A DNA stretch of 64,000 nucleotides from Symsagittifera roscoffensis (GCF_963678635.1 NC_087066.1:63990282-64054281), one strand, 5' to 3'; positions 31,903-43,372 are shown, counted from the first letter of the stretch. The notes: generated from the sequence alone by a model not told the origin. Program-made: numbers and translations.

Positions 31903-33384
31903 CCTTTAGATCACGATCATCTACAAACAAGAAACCAAAAATCAAAAATACAAACTTTTTTATAAATTATAAACATTTTTTAGCAAACCGCAATGAACGA
32001 TGCAGTAAGATTTCTTCTCCACAGTAGTAAATTCATCTATAAATTCTCTTCCCTAATGTAGTAAATTTTTTCCCCTAAAGCAGTAAATTTAAAATTTTCA
32101 GTAGTAAATTTATATAAATGCAAGCAGTACTAACCTTTTAAAAGGCTAAATTCATTCGCCAACAAATTATATCCACACTCGCACAGCTCGCACACTACGA
32201 ATTGATTAAAATAATGATTTCAAGTTTTAATTTTCGCTAACAACAACTCAAACTAGTAACAACAAGTTTCCAACTTTCTTTTAACCCGGTTGGAAAGGAA
32301 TTATATAATAGTCCAAACTAACCAACGCAGCTTACTAAACACCATAAACCACAAACTAACAGCATGACTAAGAAAAGAAAACCCACGGTACCCAAACCGG
32401 ATTAAACCAGCTTAAAGAACTAGATAATTTATTCTTTTGAAGAATATTGACAAGTCTGAAAAAAATGAATAAAACGCCAAAAAGTCAAAAGCCAAACCCA
32501 AACCAAACAATTTGATTTTCGACAAAAGGACAGAACCAAAACAACAAAATGAAAAAACAAGTAACAAATATGACATAAAAAGTTAACCCAAAGAGGACCC
32601 CATAAAAATCCAGCATGAAGTCATACCCTCACTCCTGGCCTAACCCACCAGAAGAGGAGGTCCTGAGCATGCTTAATAGCCGGTCTAAGCCACCGTGCTA
32701 GAACCCACGCTTTGTGACACACTCCCTCTTTTTGTCGAGAGCTGCTCAATTGTGAGTAACTATTTAAAAATAACAGAACTAAAATAAAAGCTTTTGCGAT
32801 AAAAACTTTAAAAAATCATAAATAAAAGAAGAACTAAATAACATTTATTATAACTAAGCATAAATTATATAATGCAGTAATCAAGATCATACACAATCAC
32901 AAGACGAGCATCAAGAAACTAAAACGACCCCATCACACTCAATCCACAGAATGGCTGAACACAACCGAAATGCCGCTCACAATCACAACTCAAAGGATTT
33001 GAAGTACGACTTGACACCGAAGCAAAGGACTTCATTGAATCAGACCAATGACCTTCTCGATGTTCAAGTATACGAACAGATCCGAGTTACAAGGCAATCA
33101 CTCCAAACTCGAGCTTCACGCCATTCCCAAACAAGATCGAAGCACAGTTCTCCACTCTGATCAAGAACAAACGATCTTAACAAACCATTTGGAAATCAGA
33201 TTGATTTTGTTGGCGGTTACAGTCATTGTTGAATGACAGATTGACATCTACGATTCCAGCTTCCTGGAGCTTTCATCTCCAAGAACGGAATAGAAATGAT
33301 GCTCGCGAAGTACAAACGATCATCATCCATCCTCCATTACAGATAGAAGTCAAAAGAACAAAAACCCTGTGAACCCCGGATGGG
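31903..33384 (+). other. 3' non-coding region of element C
   Basis: About 1.5 kb between the last ORF and the 3' LTR. It shares two conserved islands with element E: 32275-32400 (AACCCGGTTGGAAAGGAATT, then ACCAACGCAGCTTACTAA) and 32631-32715. The last part, 32945-33384, is visibly richer in G+C and has no counterpart in E. There is no clear polypurine tract; AAAAGAACAAAAA near 33350 is a weak candidate. Confidence 0.6.
32631..32715 (-). other. Conserved island, tRNA-like on the - strand
   Basis: Nearly the same sequence occurs at 61050-61132 in element E. Read on the - strand it contains TGGCTTAGACCGG, a fair match to a polymerase III A box, and GCTT...AAGC that could pair as a D arm. An acceptor stem and proper T arm are not found, so this is not called a tRNA. 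Confidence 0.3.
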
Positions 33385-33740
33385 TGGAACCAGATCCAAA
33401 CTATATATTTTTATTGGTTATAAATTAGATATTTTATCCCTATACCCACTTATTTATCGCTCAACCCACTTATTTGTAAGTGCTGAAAATACTTGTAATT
33501 TCAGCACCAGAGCATTTTGAATTTAACTTACAACTTAATTGCTTTCTCCAAGAGACCGACTCGTAACGAACCAGTATACTCTAGACCTATTGAGAATCAG
33601 AGATATAAGAGTAAGATTAAGATCGGTATTAGACTAAGAAGTTGCACGAATCTATCCGGCCGAAAATAAGATAGCGTGACGAGCAGACGGTGTACCCTAT
33701 CTGAAATTACTCTATGAGTTAGACCATCCATCTCAACTCA
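33385..33740 (+). repeat. 3' LTR of element C
   Basis: 356 bp, TGGAACCAGATCC to TCTCAACTCA, aligned with 18960-19337. It differs by substitutions and a shortened stretch near 33440-33470, so the insertion is not recent. Confidence 0.88.
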
Positions 33741-33949
33741 TTTGCCTTTCTTTTCATGTTGAGTAATACACCTAATACAAACCTATGACAGTTTCCTGTT
33801 TTGTCATGGTGTCCAAAACACCTTTAAAAAAATTAGCCATTCTGTCATAGCATCAAAACTTCAAAAACATAGTGTATAAGATTCATTTCATTTGAAGTGC
33901 TTTTTTACATTTTTTCAAATGATATAGTTTTTCTTCTTTTATTTATTAG

Positions 33950-34156
33950 ACCAATGTACATGCATAGCAAGCGTGTCTGGATCACTTGAGCCCTGCATTT
34001 TCCCCTTCAAACACCAGGGCAAGACATATTTCACCTGCTCGGTGGATCCCCTCAATGACTCATTCTCTGCCGTCTCCACCCCCAACTGTGCCACAGCTGT
34101 GGATGAGAATTCGGAGATGACAACTGCTGGGACTTGTACCAACACGACCGCTTGTG
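33950..34156 (+). CDS. Fibronectin type II module exon (host gene)
   Basis: FNII modules are small two-disulfide folds that bind collagen or other extracellular ligands. The exon follows a T-rich tract and TTATTAG, is 207 bases, and both ends are in phase 1 (donor GTAACT at 34157), the usual phase for this module. The translation runs QCTCIASVSGSLEPCIFPFK, then HQGKTYFTCSV, PNCATAVDENSEM and GTC. The 'C-x-FPF-x-x-x-G-x-x-Y-x-x-C' core and later 'C-A-T-x-V-D-x-N' are the FNII signature. The Trp usual before the third Cys is absent. It lies 209 bp after element C, whose insertion therefore sits in the intron upstream. The next module is at 36169. Confidence 0.8.
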
Positions 34157-34313
34157 GTAACTTTTAAACAACATACACGCATTACACATATTCTCCTCTA
34201 ATTCGGAAACCTCTTTCATGTAAAATGTTTTATAAAAGTCGAGAGAAAAAAATTTGCGAGATTGCCAAAACTCTCTATTGGTCGGTAAATCGCCATCTTT
34301 TTGACCCTTGCAA

Positions 34314-34345
34314 CAGGGGCTGAGCTAGAATTTTCTCAAGAAGGG
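34314..34345 (+). repeat. hAT-like transposon end
   Basis: CAGGGGCTGAGCTAGAATTT followed by TCTCAAGAAGGGGGG resembles the complement of the terminus at 63665-63697 (CAGGGGCTGATCTAGGATTT). Only one end is seen. Confidence 0.45.
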
Positions 34346-34723
34346 GGGTAACGGCAATAATATCTGGTCACTACATTGGCATCATTAAAATATTTAGAAT
34401 GATACACTCTTGAATTTTTCAGGTATTTTCTCCGTATCAATCCGCAGTTTCTACTTGAAATACGAAACATGTCAACAATGCTTATTTAAAAACGCGTGAA
34501 CAAGTTTAAGAGCGTGGATAAAGATCTTGGGTCTTCTGCACATAACTGCTCAAAATTAAAATCTATAGATCTTAAGCTAAATTTTTGGGGTAGAGTTTGA
34601 TTGGCTAATATTAGCCTTTCGAATTCACGCAACATGATCAGGCATTTCAATCAACTTTTCCAGCAGTAAAAAAGATAAACCGAGTTTACCGAAAGTTTAC
34701 CCTCCCCCCCTCCCCCAAATCTA

Positions 34724-34898
34724 GACCAAGTTATTATCCTCTACCCCAGTGTTCGATATGAATTAGGTTTGCTAAACGCTGCATGTACATTCTCGACTTT
34801 GATTGACTGAAAATTCCTAACTTAGTACCAAGTTAACATCCTTCCCCCCTGAACAAGTTTTGGTGGAGAGGAGGGGAGGGGTGGATGATAACTTGGTC
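34724..34898. mobile_element. Small inverted-repeat element (MITE-like)
   Basis: Left end GACCAAGTTATTATCC and right end GGATGATAACTTGGTC are inverted repeats with one mismatch, extended by a C-rich and a G-rich flank respectively. Length 175 bp, non-coding. The left part resembles 10746-10870. No clear target duplication was identified. Confidence 0.55.
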
Positions 34899-36168
34899 CA
34901 AAAAAAATGAATTTCTTGTTTTTTATGAAACCTTACCCGTACCGAAAAAGTTCAGAAAAATAGCTTTATCTGCTCAAAAATTTAGTTGAAAAGCCTGACC
35001 ATGTTTGAATTTGGTTGGCTAACTAACCAATCAGATTGAACAACGTTGACTTCAGACTAAGATATAAAAACACTTATTTTGGGCTGATTAGTGCATAAGA
35101 CCCAAGATCTTTTATAATGGTTCCGGCTACGTCGCGAAACGACTGAACTAAACCAAACCATTGTGTAGGATGTGCTTTTCCTAATTATTTGAAGTGTCTC
35201 AAGAAAAATTAGGCTTGAGTCAAGTGAGCTGAGCTATGATTTGGAAATTCCAATGGGTGTAGTTCGAACTGTTGCTTAATTCCTAAATGGCATAATTTTC
35301 TTGCAACAGTTGCATTTGAGATTTCCAAATAATTTTTTTTGTGAACAATACACAAAAATTGGTCAAGTCGTCAATTCAAATGCTGATGGACATTTTATCT
35401 TAAGCAAATTGTAAAATTTTTTATAATCAAAAGCGAAAAGCATAAGCTCTTATGGTCAATTGTTGCTTAACATTTGTTTGAAAGCACTTAATTTCAAATC
35501 CTAATCACATATTTTTGTTCCTGACAAAATTTTAGAAATCAAAGTCGATAGAAAACGTTCGAATAAGAATGAAAACTTGAAATTTTTGCCATTTGGGAAA
35601 AGTTTTGTTTTTATGCCATTTGAGAAGTTACCCTCTGAAGAGTTCAAATTTTTTGCTCTCATTTGACTTCTCAATTAGCTTGAATGTTTCAATAATCTAT
35701 TTCAGTTTTCGATGATTATTTGCTAAAGAATCATTCCATTTGCAAATAAAACATATGTAATTTTGAAAATAGTTTGAAGAAATTGCAACAATAAATGTGC
35801 TCATGTCAGTTCGTGCCACTTGCACAGCAACAATCATATGGTTAAAAAATCACTTTTAAAACTTGCCGGCATATTATGCCAAAAAATATATGTAAATTTT
35901 TGATTTTTAGAGGTCTGCAAAAAAACTGACCTTAAAATAAAGACGAGTTCCTTCGGAGGTAATTGAGCAGATAGCTGATGCACAGCAAGTTTCAGCCAAT
36001 GAGGAAGATGAAATTTTTTAAAATTTTCCGGTGTTTGGCAGAGTCAAAACTATTTGCTTGTATAATTTTTCTTTTACATCGTCCCGTTACAGAGACTGAA
36101 CAAATTCCAGGAATGTACAATGTGGTACGGACTTTTTCATGTAATGCTTCAACTTTTGCATTTTTAAG

Positions 36169-36369
36169 CTCGCAAATGTTTTGCCGTATCGGGCCGAGAG
36201 TGCTCATTCCCAGTCATAGACGACGCTGGCTTCGAGTACAGTTTCTGTCGCTATGACCAAAGCGAAGATCAGATGATCTGTCCTGTGTTACAAGGGAGGA
36301 GCTACGGAACACAGAGATCTGACGTGGATTCCGCCAAAAGACAGCAATGCGAAGTAACCAGTGGATGCT
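36169..36369 (+). CDS. Second FNII-like module exon (host gene)
   Basis: 201 bases between TTTTTAAG and a strong GTGAGT donor, phase 1 at both ends, so it can splice directly to 33950-34156. It reads RKCFAVSGRECSFPVIDDAG, then FEYSFCRYDQSEDQMICPV and QQCEVTSGC. The start 'C-x-x-V-S-G-x-x-C-x-FP' mirrors the first module, and the Cys spacing fits a diverged FNII fold, although the second half is longer and lacks the usual Trp. Reading other frames here gives unrelated short ORFs. Alternative: a related Cys-rich module of unknown type. Confidence 0.68.
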
Positions 36370-38605
36370 GTGAGTTTTTTCAAGTGGCCGAAAAAACAAG
36401 AAGAAGAAAACAGGCAGTTATCAGTTTAATTCGAGGATTTTATTGCACTTTTGATTATAGCACATTTTAAAATTTTAATTGAATTGTGTTTTGGAAAAGC
36501 TGAAATTCCAACTGCATTTTTTATGAATACTGCTACATCAAACAGTTTATTTTGTTTTAGCGTTTGTTCTGATGTGTAACCAGGTTAGATTTGTTTGTTT
36601 CCTTATCTATTTCAAGTGCAAGATGTGAATTTGTACTGAGTAAAGTCTTCGTTCTAACGTTTCGAGTTTCCTAAACAAGTTTTCCCTCTCAAAATTATTG
36701 TATAGCAGCGCAGAAGTCATGATAAAAATTACATTCGTAAAAATTAAATTCGTAAAAAGCACGGAAGAAGATTTTTTTTCCAAAAAATTGGTAGCGGTAT
36801 TGAGTGGACTTATAATCATCCTCCGCTAATGGACGGGAGTAAGTTAAAGTTAGTTTTTTAAAGCACCGTGAGTTGACCTAAGTTTGTTGCTAACTCATAG
36901 AGTATTCTTAGATAAATTACACCCAATTTTTTTTTCGGACAGACAGTTTCGAACTTTTTCCATTTTTAATTCTTGTCTGAATCTTACTTTTGTTTTCGAG
37001 GTCTCAAGAAACCTAAAAAAAATAAATATAAAATGTAAATAAAACCTAATATAAAAGCGATTAGTTGAAGATCAACTTAAATGAAAATACAAAAAAATCT
37101 CTGATATAAATTTTAAATGTTGTCCAAAAACAAACTAACCCAGTAATTTTTAGCTTGAGAAAACCCTGAGTGCACCTGGCCTTGACACGCTGAAAAACTG
37201 ATGAATGGTGATGTTTGCCATACAGTTTTTATTAAGATTGCATACAGAAATATAGACAAAAAACATGAACTTTTGCATATGGCTAGAAATTTCCCACTTA
37301 AAAAGTCAGCGATTGAAAAAAATTGCATTTTTTACAGATATAGGTTAATCTTGGCATCAAAAATTAAAACTGCTTTTTGGCTCTACTTTGGAAAACAATT
37401 GTTTATGATTTTTTTGTCCGAAAAACTCAGCCTGGACTAGGTTATAGATACAAGAAAAAACTTTTTTTATCGTAATTTTTTTTTGAGCGAAAACGCTAGT
37501 TTGGAATCAAAAAAGAAAAAACCCCAATTTTCTACAAAAAACTCATATTATACAATTTTCATAAGATCAATTTTTATAACCAAGTTGCTCTCAACTAACA
37601 AAAACTGCCACAAAATTGTTTTATTTGAGTTTTAAACTAAATTAAAAAGTGTTTTTTGAAAAAAATTATTTAAAAACTTTTTTGATGTTTTATTTTTTCG
37701 GTAATCGCTTGATAAGAATATTTTTGTAGAGGCCATATGTGAACTTTCATAATAGACATTTTTCTTGTATGAAATTCAACCCGGGTAGGAATATGATTGG
37801 TTTGTTTTAGCATATGTGTTAGCATTAAGACTGTACAATCATATTCAGTACAAAAACAAAAGATGTGAAGCAATATTTACAAAAACATTTCTGAAATTTT
37901 TGCATTGGATTAAGTTGAGAACCGAATCACTTTAGGTAACCAATTTAGGTAAATCTGGGCTGGATTTTCTTTTAGTAGGGTATTTTTGCCTTTTGCACTC
38001 AAAAAGTAGTCCTTACTGATTCGGGTAAAAAAACAGGAAGTCCATTAAGTCAAGTGTAAGACCCTTAAAAGCATAGTCTTCATCAAAGTATTTGCATTAC
38101 GAAACTATGACGAGTTTTTGTTAATATTTTATCTGTATCCTAGTCAACAACAATAACTTTATTATGATTTTTTTCAGTTTAAGTAAATAATGATAAGGCT
38201 GCCATCAAAACTCACAAAAAACAGCAAGCTAAATGGGCAAGTTTATGGGTTATAAACAATTGAGAGAAAAATGTATTTCTTAACAACAATTTTCATGACA
38301 TATTTTTGAAAATAAAGTCTTGAAAACCATTTTAATGCTCATTATCATGAAAAATGAAGGCAAAATTTTTAGGCTTGTGGTACAAGAAGAAAATAAAAAA
38401 TATTTACCATTATATAGAAAAAACATCAATCTAGGAAAAAAATTATACATGCAAAAAATTTTTCGTCGAAAATTTAGGTTAAGAACAAAACACGTTTATG
38501 AAGAAACTGAAACAACCGTCCGATGCTACCATCAAATTGTTGTAAGAAATACTAGGAACAATCTAACGGTCGTAGAGTCGAAGCCTGTCGTTGGCCGCGG
38601 TCGCT
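36370..38605. other. Intron or spacer, no gene recognised
   Basis: AT-rich. A linker exon (phase 1->0) expected before the CUB exon at 46346 was looked for here and in 45273-46345 without success. A phrase near 37413 (CCTGGACTAGGTTATAGATA) recurs at about 62459, so dispersed repeats are present. Confidence 0.5.
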
Positions 38606-38834
38606 GCTTGAAGATATGGCTGATGCGATTTCGTCTTAATCAAAATTACCGCAATTGTTACTTAACCTTTCAACAGGTAACTTATTTATGACCTTCACTA
38701 TTTCATTCTCTCCGGCGGAGAGAATGCTCTCTCTTCAATTTTTAATGTTTTAACTTTAGACTAAATCATTTTTATTCTTTTACTCTTTTAATTGTATAAG
38801 GTAGAGTTAGCTGCAACAAAGTAACATTTTATCA
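38606..38834 (+). repeat. 5' LTR of element D (5'-truncated)
   Basis: From TGATGCGATTTC (38621) to TTATCA it aligns with 45063-45272, including CATTCTCTCCGGCG and GTAGAGTTAGCTGCA. Upstream of about 38606 the match to the 3' LTR is lost. TGGCGCAGTCAAATAACG at 38835 is the PBS candidate. Confidence 0.8.
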
Positions 38835-40034
38835 TGGCGCAGTCAAATAACGAATCTAACGTGAGAGGAAATCCTCCATTTTGGCGGAACCACACGGTAG
38901 ACCCACCTATTCCTTGGGAAGATTGGAGCGATCTTTTTCATTTAGCTATTATTGTTAAAGAAAACATAGACATCGAAAATCAACTAAATCCCTCGGAAAA
39001 ACACCACGCTCAACCTCCAACTCTGGAAAATCCGACGAACAATGAATCGCAAAGCCAAAGAAAATCGAGAATAGACAGGAAAATTCAAGAACAAAGACGA
39101 TATGACGAGAAGGAAACGGCATCTATTAAATCAGAAACCAAGAAATTTAACGGAGTGAGAATAGATGAAGCCGACAAAAAATTACGATGGATCCTGTACT
39201 TAGCCCTAGGAAATGAGGAAAAAAGATTTTTCGGACAAAAGTTCACAAAGGTAACAATTCTACAAATTTCATTCAAAGAGTTTTGGGAATACTTAGCAAC
39301 CGCTTTCGTCAGGAAGACAAACGTCACTTTGAAAGGCAGAAATTGTTAAACAGAAAACAACGAGACAGAGAGTCACTGGAACAATTTTGGGGATCCTTAG
39401 CGGAAATGACTAAGAAGTGTGACATAGCGCAGGAGAAGAAGAATGGATCAGGGACACCTTCATAAACAACAAGAAAAGTTACGACATCCAACGACAACTC
39501 TTGACTGAAACATTACCTCCGCGAGAAGCACTAAATCTGGCATTCATTGATGAAAAGGAAATCTTAAACCATTTAAAACTTACAAACAATTTTAAATCCA
39601 AGGAACCACCTGTAGATAAATCTCATAACCATTTTATTATAAAAAGAGAACCAACACTGAACATCGAACGAAGCAACACCTGTATGAAATGTGGCGGGAC
39701 CTTTTCCAAAGGATACTTAGCTTTTTGCCCTGCGAAGGATACTCCTTGTACATCCTGTAAATACAAAGGCCATTTTGCCAAACTTTGTAAATTTTGTCAC
39801 AAAAATGTAAACATTTTAAGCAACCAAATTGTAGATAATACAGATTTCAATCCGTCGGATCAGCCGGATGTAAATTTGGACCATGAAAATACAGAATGTT
39901 GGGGCGTGATTAACGCATGGTCAGAACCTGGACAAAGCAAAAATGACGATTATTTTCTCTTAAATGTAACTACAATTTTCGACAACGAAGGAAAAGAGCT
40001 CAAGAAACTACTGAATATTGGCCTCGGGAAAAAA
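38834..40034 (+). pseudogene. gag: gag of element D
   Basis: MAQSNNESNVRGN at 38834 overlaps the LTR end. WEDWSDLFHLAIIVKENIDI matches WNFKF(stop)LDQFLLSVTVKEN of A and B, which suggests that the A/B stop replaced an aromatic codon. The frame shifts at about 39325 into 39283-39465 (RDRESLEQFWGSLAEM) and again into 39501-40082. Zinc knuckles: CMKCGGTFSKGYLAFC and an intact CTSCKYKGHFAKLC (C-x2-C-x4-H-x4-C). Confidence 0.82.
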
Positions 40035-40500
40035 AACCAAATAATCTTAAACATACAAGTGGACTCCGGTAGCCCCAGTTAGCTTCTTCAAGAAGAACAT
40101 CTTACACGAATTGAAACTTCGAGATCCTTACCTAAAAATCTATCCGGTGGATAAGGCAACCAAGGACTTATTTTGCGGGTTCACGGACAACGCCGTAAAC
40201 ATTTCTGGAAAAATGATACTTCCTAGCTTTTCAAACGGATAGTCATATGATGACTGCCATTTTTTTGACAGAACGTCATGAGAGGAATACTTTCGGAAAT
40301 GAAAACTTGCCCATAGTGGGGATAGACATATCACTGAAGTACTTTTCTCATTTGCAGACAAACCAGACGTAAAAGTCCATAAATAAATTTTATTTCAACA
40401 GCAGATACAGAAAGGGAAATCATAAACGTCTCCAAAACTTTTAAAAACTTATTACTTTTGATTGGGAAAATAGAAAATCAGATGAAAATTACTCATTTTC
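40035..40500 (+). pseudogene. Protease of element D
   Basis: LNIQVDSGSPS contains the Asp-Ser-Gly motif but is followed at once by TAG (40080-40082). Downstream homology to protease is in other frames. Heavily degraded. Confidence 0.6.
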
Positions 40501-41320
40501 ACGAACCATTAAAACCCATCCGATTAAAATGAAGACGACTCCCCCTCCATTTACTTGATTCAGTTAAAACTGAACTTAACAGAATAAAAGACGAAGGCTT
40601 TTTAAGAAGTTGGAAAATTGCAACGAAGATCGCTTTATCAGCCCAATCGTTTTTACTTGTAAAAAAGACAAATCGATCAAGTTAGCCCTGGATTCTAAAT
40701 TTATTAACAAACAGAGAAAAAAGAATAAACATCAGATGCCGAATATCCATGAATTGGTAAACAGTGTAGCGGCACAAATAGCAAATGATTCCGTTGGAGA
40801 AGTTTGGTTTACAAATTTAGATTAGAAAAATGCATACAGCCAACTCGCTTAAGACAAGTTTACTAGCAACCAACAAAATTTTAGTATAGTGGGCGGCGAC
40901 ATTACTGGTGCATTCCAACTTCTAACTGGCTTTTACGGCTTAGGTGATATGCCTAACGAATTTCAAAGAGTTATGGACCCAACTCTAGGCTCGATCCCTT
41001 TTACAAATTGTTATTTGGACGAAATTTTAATTGCATCCAAAGGAAATTTCTTAGACCACAAAAATATTGTGTTGAAAATTTTAGCTACGTTAGACGAATA
41101 CAACTTCGCAGTTAAATGGTCAAAGGGTAAGTTCTTTCAAAAAGAAATCGATTGGTTGGGATTCAAAATCTCAAATACAGGAATTTCCTTTTTATTCGAC
41201 AAACAAAAGCAATAAAGGATTTGCCCATTCCAAAAAATCTGAAAAAGTTATGATCATTTTTCGCATCTATAAATCAGTAAATTAATTTTGTACCCAATTT
41301 AGCATCCTTATGAAGCCCAC
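40501..41320 (+). pseudogene. Reverse transcriptase of element D
   Basis: Open pieces 40610-40825 (KLALDSKFINKQ, KHQMPNIHEL, WFTNLD then TAG where Leu or Phe is usual) and 40889-41215 (GFYGLGDMPNEFQRVMD, CYLDEILIAS, DWLGFKISNTGI). Motif C reads YLDE instead of YLDD, replacing the second catalytic Asp, so polymerase activity would be lost even if frames were open. Confidence 0.82.
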
Positions 41321-41399
41321 TTCGACCTCTGCTAAATAAGAAATGTATATTCCATTAGAATACTGCCCATACAAAAGCCTTTGAGAAAATCAAACCAGA

Positions 41400-41880
41400 G
41401 ATCATCAATCTCACTGAAAATACCCATTTCGACGTAAAATGCAAAACTAGAGTAAAAACCGACGCTTCACACAACGGGTTGAGGGCCTCCGTAGAACAAT
41501 TCCACGGCAATTATGGGAAATATTGGAAAACGATCTCTTTTGTTTCATTGTTTTTAAACCCACACGAGCCGAAATACTCTACCAATAATCTAGAATTGTT
41601 GAGAGTTGTCTGGGCTGTCGAACATTATAAAAATTACCTTTTTAGATCAGACTTCGAAGTAATTACAGATCAAAAAGCACTACTTTCCGCCCTGTCAACT
41701 AACCACGGAAATCAAATTTATCATAGCAGACTAATAAGATAGGCTGGTAGACTAGTACCGTTCAATTTTACAGTTAAACACGTCGCAGGAAAAAATATGA
41801 ATTTCACCGAATTAATTTCAAGAATTTGATCTGGAAAAGTTTTACCCATATCACATTATGATAAAAAAATTCGTAGTTGC
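41400..41880 (+). pseudogene. RNase H of element D
   Basis: VKTDASHNGLRA (first Asp), TNNLELLRVVWAVEHYKNYL (Glu), VITDQKALLSAL (second Asp) and VKHVAGKNMNF. Open from 41479 to 41742, then TAG. Confidence 0.8.
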
Positions 41881-42318
41881 GAATATAAATAAAATTAACA
41901 AATCAATTAATCCTTCGGAGAAAGAAAAAAAACATGCTCTGCTATTGGTTCAAATCCGGTTACGTAAAATTACGTAATTACCTTATAGCTTCAGTATTCA
42001 AACTAATGGATTAACTCGACTTTTCCAATTTATTCATCTAATCACAATAGAACCGAATTCTGCACTTCGAAATGTATTCCTTTGGATTATTCCAACACTA
42101 GTTCCTCAATTACTTTTTTTTCTAATTCCGCATTTTTTTATTTCTCAATTCTTAATTGTAGTTTAATTAATTCAACTGTAGATAGACAAATTGTAGATAC
42201 TGTTAAAACGGATAACAAAAAAATCGTAATTAATCCCTCCGTTTCCAGTATTCAAATATCCTTAGACTTTCCCCTATTATCGGACCAAAAGAACCTTGTA
42301 AATAAATACTGAGAAAAC
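41881..42318 (+). other. Pol linker of element D
   Basis: Between RNase H and integrase. A short open frame (42082-42312) with a hydrophobic Phe-rich start is present, but coding is uncertain. Confidence 0.35.
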
Positions 42319-43372
42319 TTGAAGTTGCCTGAACGTCCCATGGATTTAAACACCGTTTTTAACGCCAAGCTCGTAGCTCTCGTAACGGAAGATGACCCTA
42401 TGTTGAGCCCTATCGTAAAGGCACTTCAAAACAAGGTTGAGACGATTAATGTGAGCTCTCTATACTTCAAACACTTCACAAGAGATTTACACGAGTCCGA
42501 TGGATTCCTCTGCATGGACGGTAAATTAGTTATACCTTTTAACCTGAGAAACGCAACGATGAAAACTCTCCATGAAACACATCCCGGTCAATTTGGAAAA
42601 AAAGTATTTCGCCCAATACATCTGGTGGCCCCAGATTAACAGACAAATCTATTTCCATGGCATTAATTGCTCAAAATGTACAAAGACGGGTAGGAAATTG
42701 AAAAGCATAATTCCTAAATCATAAATAAGCAAACTTCCCCCTTACTGGAACCAAATGAAGAATTCAACCTAGACTTCGCAGGAGCTTTAGATTCACAATG
42801 GGGATTAAATAAATACATTTTACTTTGCATTGATCGATTTTCAAAATTTCTTTCGGCAAAAATTACTTCACCTACTTCATCAAAATCAGTTATCGAGTTT
42901 CTTCATGATTAAATATTTCTACACGGCATACCTTACTGAATTAAAGTAGACCACGCATCTTGCTTTAAAAGCCAAGATTTCAATTTTTTTGTGACTCAAA
43001 CTATATTGAAATAATATTTTGTACAGTAGGAGATCATCGCTCCAACGGATTAGAAACTTGTACAAACTATAAAACCTAAATTTTTGGCTATGGCTCAAGA
43101 AACCTAAAAATGTAAATTAAAAAAAGCTGCCTCAAAAATTATCTGGATCCTCTGATCTTCATACCAATCAAAAATCAAATGCTCTTCGAAATACACTTTA
43201 ATAGAAAACCAAATACAATTTGGAAACAACTGGCTTCGGGTAAACCATCCATTGGAATTTTAGACAAAGCAACATCTAAAGAAAGAGCAAAAGACTGGAA
43301 TGCGGATGACAGAGTGGAAGATGGATACAAGGATACACTGATCCCCGAGAAAAACTTGACTTCAAAATAGAA
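42319..43372 (+). pseudogene. Integrase of element D
   Basis: Zinc-binding H2C2: LHETHPGQFG, then after a frameshift YIWWPQINRQI and NCSKCTKTGRKL. Catalytic core from about 42757: NLDFAGALDSQWG (first Asp), IKVDHASCFKSQDF (second Asp), TVGDHRSNGLE (Glu). The core is interrupted by TAA codons near 42913 and 42942 but, unlike element B, all three catalytic positions are recognisable. The last part (43179-43370) gives FNRKPNTIWKQL and KDWNADDRVEDGYKD. Confidence 0.8.

Larger units (their letters stand above)
18960..33740 (+). mobile_element. Large env-bearing LTR retroelement C (about 14.8 kb)
   Basis: Bounded by recognisable LTRs (18960-19337 and 33385-33740) starting TGGAACCA and ending CTCA. 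Order: PBS, gag, protease, RT, RNase H, integrase start, 200-N gap, env-like region, a further ORF, long 3' non-coding DNA. The RT type and the order RT-RNase H-integrase point to Ty3/gypsy. Stops and frameshifts are scattered but modest, and many domains remain open for 100-230 codons. A second member, E, lies at 47950-61390. Confidence 0.88.
34157..36168 (+). other. Intron between two FNII-type exons
   Basis: 2.0 kb. It contains an hAT-like terminus (34314), a small inverted-repeat element (34724-34898) and otherwise AT-rich sequence without coding signal. Confidence 0.6.

Noticed and set aside
32631-32715. A true tRNA gene on the minus strand
   Set aside because: A-box-like and D-arm-like features are present, but no acceptor stem or T arm can be folded.
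18955-33745. Target-site duplication around element C
   Set aside because: Flanks ATTTA and TTTGC do not match well enough to call.
38320-38691. 123-codon ORF upstream of element D
   Set aside because: Lys/Arg-rich with no recognised domain, and it runs into the 5' LTR of D; treated as chance.
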